Source of the DNA: Pleurotus ostreatus/Saccharomyces cerevisiae fusant
Taxonomy: Eukaryota > Opisthokonta
Direction: 5' to 3'
DNA length: 58,563 bases
Assembly: GCA_024196135.1 (NCBI GenBank)
Contig: JAMQCK010000123.1
Coordinates: 1-58,563, forward strand
The first letter of the stretch is position 1. Every line of letters starts with the position of its first letter. Shown here one piece after another: positions 55,311 to 58,563 of the stretch. The notes beneath the pieces were generated by a model. The model searched no databases. It had not been told where the DNA came from and saw only the letters and a program-made list of their open reading frames with translations. Made by a program: the position numbers and the translations under genes.

Positions 55311-58300
55311 AGTACAAATCACTGTCGGCAGCGTCAACGCAAGGTCGCGGCGTTGCAGACGAAGGCTGGAAAGGCAAACGCTCGTCGTGCTTGTCAATGC
55401 CTTGACGTGAAACTGTTACGATGCCATACCGGGACTTCGAAGAGGACTCGCTTTTAACCCGGTGTTGCGTGGAAGCCGCAAGGAGAGCACGCTTCAGAGA
55501 CTTTTCGGCTGGCCAGATGACCTATAAGTGCGCTTCATCACCGTCTATAAGTGGGTATGAGCTGCGCGACATATGGCAGCAACGTGAAGATGCGACGACT
55601 TCACTTGTCCGGGAAGGAGCGATGACCACCCAAAAGGGAATCCAAGAATATCTGAAAGGGCATAATGGCGGCCCTCAGCAAGTTCGCGCCGGCTCTGGCA
55701 GAAATTAATGAATGAGAGTGCTACTTCCGACATTGATGCGCAGCCGCAGATAAGTACAACTGGCTCGATTTGGGCGCGAAGTCGACGGCCTTCGACGATG
55801 TGGATGACTGTCAGGTTCATCAGCGCTGGTGGTAATCAGGGATGATACAAGCGGAAGGGTCAAGAGGGAGAAACGAAAGCCGCAAAAGATCGGGGACAAC
55901 ATGATGAGGAAGATATTTCTCTGGGTCCGCATTTCCGCTACTCTGTCGCGTCGGTGGTGCCGTTGGCTTGTGTACTCAGAAGCATAGTTCATGAGCTTCC
56001 TGCCTGAGGTATGGCTGCATCCCGCGGCGCCTGCCAATCCAGTATCTGATACATGCCTCAGTCATATCTTCTAGGCGAGGTGCCAAAGGGTTCCTGTTGA
56101 CCTATCGCTGCACTTTACGAGAACTAGACTGAAAGCTCACTCACTCACTCCATGCTCGTGTTCGTATATTTCGAAAGAGGGAGATCATCAATCAGATTGG
56201 TGCGTTCACTCAGAGGGAAGAATTAAGGGGCCTCGGGTTTTCAGATAGCCAGATGCCTTGAAACGACATGGCGGTTTATGGTGAAGTCGATAAACGCGGT
56301 GCTGACCGGACCGTAATGCCGTATTCGGACCGGCTATTCCCACGCCCCGGCGCTTGTCCCCGACGCTCACATTCGACTCGCCTGAACGTCTCCGCCCATC
56401 GCTCATCCGTATGACGCTGGCCGGGCATCTCACTCCCCTGATCTGCCTGCTCGTGATTTATATTGCTGTCGGTCAGAAGCTGAGAGAATTTCCTTTGACA
56501 AATTCGACGCTCGCTTTCAATATTTACGCCTGTTACCACTCGACATACCCGAACACGCTCGTCAAGGTCCAACATCCAGTATCCATGAGACTTACGCCTT
56601 GCTTAGGCGTCATCGGGCCTTAGCAGCTGTCGAACTCGTGCTGCAGCAACGCGCGTTCGCAAGGGGAACAGCGCTGCCCATTTCGGAGGGAGACGCCGCC
56701 GCCCCTTGCTGACAAGCTCGCAGCTTCAACGGTTCCTGACTTCGGACGATTTTGTTTGCAATTTTGGTCAATTGATAATACTCTATACTCCGCCTATTTT
56801 CCGATGGTAGAGCTCGGACTTGCCGATGGTTGTGGGCGTTCTCCCAGGCCCTCCCTGATCACTCTCTGGTCCTCTTCAAAGGCGCCCGCGCTGACTCCGG
56901 GTGTGCCTGCTGACGACCTCGCTTTCTACGTGTCTGCTAATTCGAGTGATTGAGTCCACGTATGTCCCAACTCCGACGTGCCTGCAGCGTATTTTTGCTG
57001 ACCAGCCAGCGATCTATCGAACGGGGACGGCGGAGCATGCTCGTCAGCGGGACGACAACACGTAGCCCTCCGCGGGCAGCAAGCGGCCGGGCGATACGTT
57101 TGCGGACAGGTTTCGTGCGAGCGCCTTGCGATGTCGAGCGCGCCGGCTGGCGGTCTTCGATACTGGCGGTGCGGGGCATCGAATACTGCGAGCTACCTAT
57201 ACTAAGTATAGCCGGTGAGTCCTTCGCTCGTCTGGATTCGACGGATCTGGCGGACGACGCATCGGAAGGGACCCATGTAAGTCTTGACGCTGACCGTCAT
57301 ACCGACAGAGACTGCAGTGGACATGGCTTGCTCGTGTTCTATCCCAGTGCTCAACTTCTGGTTCGCCTCTCATTGAGAGCGCCCTGGTCCCGAATTTGGT
57401 TCCGTTTGGCTATACGGGCAATTATCGCAGTCCATGGAAATCATGACAAGTCTATCCTCCTCGAGTATTTTTCCGGCGATTCACTCCTACTCGCGTACGT
57501 TCATCGATGAGAGGGCCCTGCGCGCGGTAATGCGGGAAAGGTGACCGCACTGCGACTTCGCCACAGCCTTGTAAAACTTGTTCATCGCCGTGTTGAAGTG
57601 CGAGGACTAGACGCGCGCTGTGCGTTATCCCCTTCAATTGTCTTACGAAAGGCGGTCATCTGTTGCCCGAGGCACGCGCGAGTTCTTCCAAAGTCGGATC
57701 GCTCCCGCGAAGGACGCTGACGATATCCGCGTGTAACCTGGGCGACCACGTTCTGATTCAGAATTCGGTAAACGAATGTTCGGTTTGTCGAGCTTGCAAT
57801 TGAGAGCGATATGCTCAGGGAAGCAGTGGACGGTGGGCTGTACCGATCCGTACATCGTTGGGCATCGGGTGTAATCCCAAGTTCATTTGTTTGGTCCTCG
57901 TAAATATGTGCAAATGTAGGTAATTACTTCTCGAGTTCCGAGTTCGAACCTTGATCCTCCCTCCATCTGCTGCACGCCAACACTGTCAGATACTTCCTTC
58001 ATACCTAGCGAGACTTGCGAGAAAAGACCTCAAAGGCAGCCTAACAGAATCTCAACCGCGGAATTGCCAAGTGGAGAATTGGAAGTTGCCGCGCGGCATC
58101 GTGCACGAAATCGCCGCTCGGCACAGGCGGGATCAAGGCTGGATCAAGGTTAGGGTCAGCAGGCTCGTCGCTGCCGGGCTTGGCGTTGATCAACACCTTC
58201 TTCGCTGTCCACGACCAGCTCGAGCGTGTAGACGCTCCCTGGAAGTTTCCCTTCCTTCCCCCTTCTTTTATCACCTGGTGCAGGGTGCACGGCGCTCTGC

Positions 58301-58324
58301 GGCAGGGCGTCATTCCTTCCCATC
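55311..58324. other. Gene-poor 3 kb stretch
   Basis: Short overlapping frames only. The NACHT gene promoter lies at the left edge and the promoter of the last gene at the right, with a TTTCCCTTCCTTCCCCC tract near 58247. I saw no transposase, reverse transcriptase, tRNA or repeat array. It may hold decayed sequence. Confidence 0.4.
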
Positions 58325-58563
58325 ATGCCCTTCCTCAAGCGGTCGCAGCAGGCCGACTCCGACGATGAGCTTGACGACAATATCGACCCGGAGCTCCGCC
58401 TGCGCACCGTCCGCACCGCCCACAGCGTTATCGCAGAGTCCATCCGCTCCGAAGTGCGCGCAGAGCGCCGCAAGTCCCGCCGCGCCAGAGGTCGTTTCTT
58501 CAGGAAGAGCACCGAGAAGAAGCAGCCGCCGCAGGAGCAGGCTCCCGAGTCGGGACCAGATGC
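58325..58563 (+). CDS. 5' end of a gene truncated by the window edge
   Basis: The frame from ATG at 58325 runs open to the window end (79 codons): MPFLKRSQQADSDDELDDNI, then DPELRLRTVRTAHSVIAESI, then a basic RAERRKSRRARGRFFRKS stretch and PPQEQAPESGP. It is acidic then strongly basic and cytosolic in character. The style resembles the N-terminal extension of basidiomycete phospholipid-flippase (Dnf/Drs2-type P4-ATPase) proteins as I remember them, but no diagnostic domain lies inside the window. The identity is therefore a weak guess. Confidence 0.55.
   Translation, partial: MPFLKRSQQADSDDELDDNIDPELRLRTVRTAHSVIAESIRSEVRAERRKSRRARGRFFRKSTEKKQPPQEQAPESGPD

Noticed and set aside
57928..57960. 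GGTTCGAACTC-like sequence (minus strand) resembling a tRNA B box
   Set aside because: The flanking bases do not form a T-stem, and no A box or acceptor stem is present.

Overview
Nuclear DNA of a filamentous basidiomycete, most likely a wood-decaying agaricomycete (Polyporales-like). This rests on dense genes split by many 47-75 nt introns with CTNAC branch points, GC-rich coding sequence, a secreted GH115 xylan alpha-glucuronidase, a PIL1-type eisosome gene, an Msb1-family gene, a NACHT-ankyrin protein and an F-box family. No bacterial, viral, rRNA, tRNA or CRISPR feature was found. Exon models were built by hand from splice consensus, conserved protein motifs and phase arithmetic. Every full model listed as a CDS is phase-consistent from start to stop.

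Layout. 1-1560: array of about ten degenerate units that look like exons and introns. 2690-3883: lysine-methyltransferase-like gene (-). 4722-5197: relic of a Ste11-type Ras-binding domain (-). 6405-10950: MSB1-like gene with a very long Ala/Glu/Pro tail (-). 11357-15304: tandem pair of F-box genes (-). 15745-16963: conserved unknown protein with Pro-Trp motifs (-). 18259-18473: decayed TFB5 (TFIIH) relic. 19029-20096: truncated F-box gene (-). 20315-23145: PIL1/LSP1 eisosome gene (+). 23280-23566: TA-flanked MITE. 23845-25642: F-box gene (+). 25685-29285: 13-exon acyl-CoA synthetase (-) split by an 832 bp inverted-repeat element with a 9 bp target duplication, and carrying a candidate AT-AC intron. 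29629-31514: dihydrolipoyl dehydrogenase (-). 32211-35421: GH115 (-). 36933-37885: histone-H1-tail-like protein (-). 39398-41510: carboxylesterase (+). 41660-42833: NmrA-like reductase (-). 43293-45152: F-box-like gene (+). 46075-47039: METTL7-like methyltransferase (-). 47320-49736: Ost-alpha/TMEM184 (Hfl1-like) membrane protein (+). 50211-50759: fragment of a NACHT gene (-). 51432-55310: intact NACHT-ankyrin gene (-). 58325-58563: 5' end of a gene leaving the window (+).

Housekeeping genes (LPD1, PIL1, MSB1-like, methyltransferase, H1-like) are interleaved with fast-evolving families (F-box, NACHT-ankyrin) that show duplication, truncation and insertions. Several housekeeping promoters share an E-box (CACGTG) downstream of a GTTGAACTT motif. 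The same pair at 18573-18610 points at the TFB5 relic.
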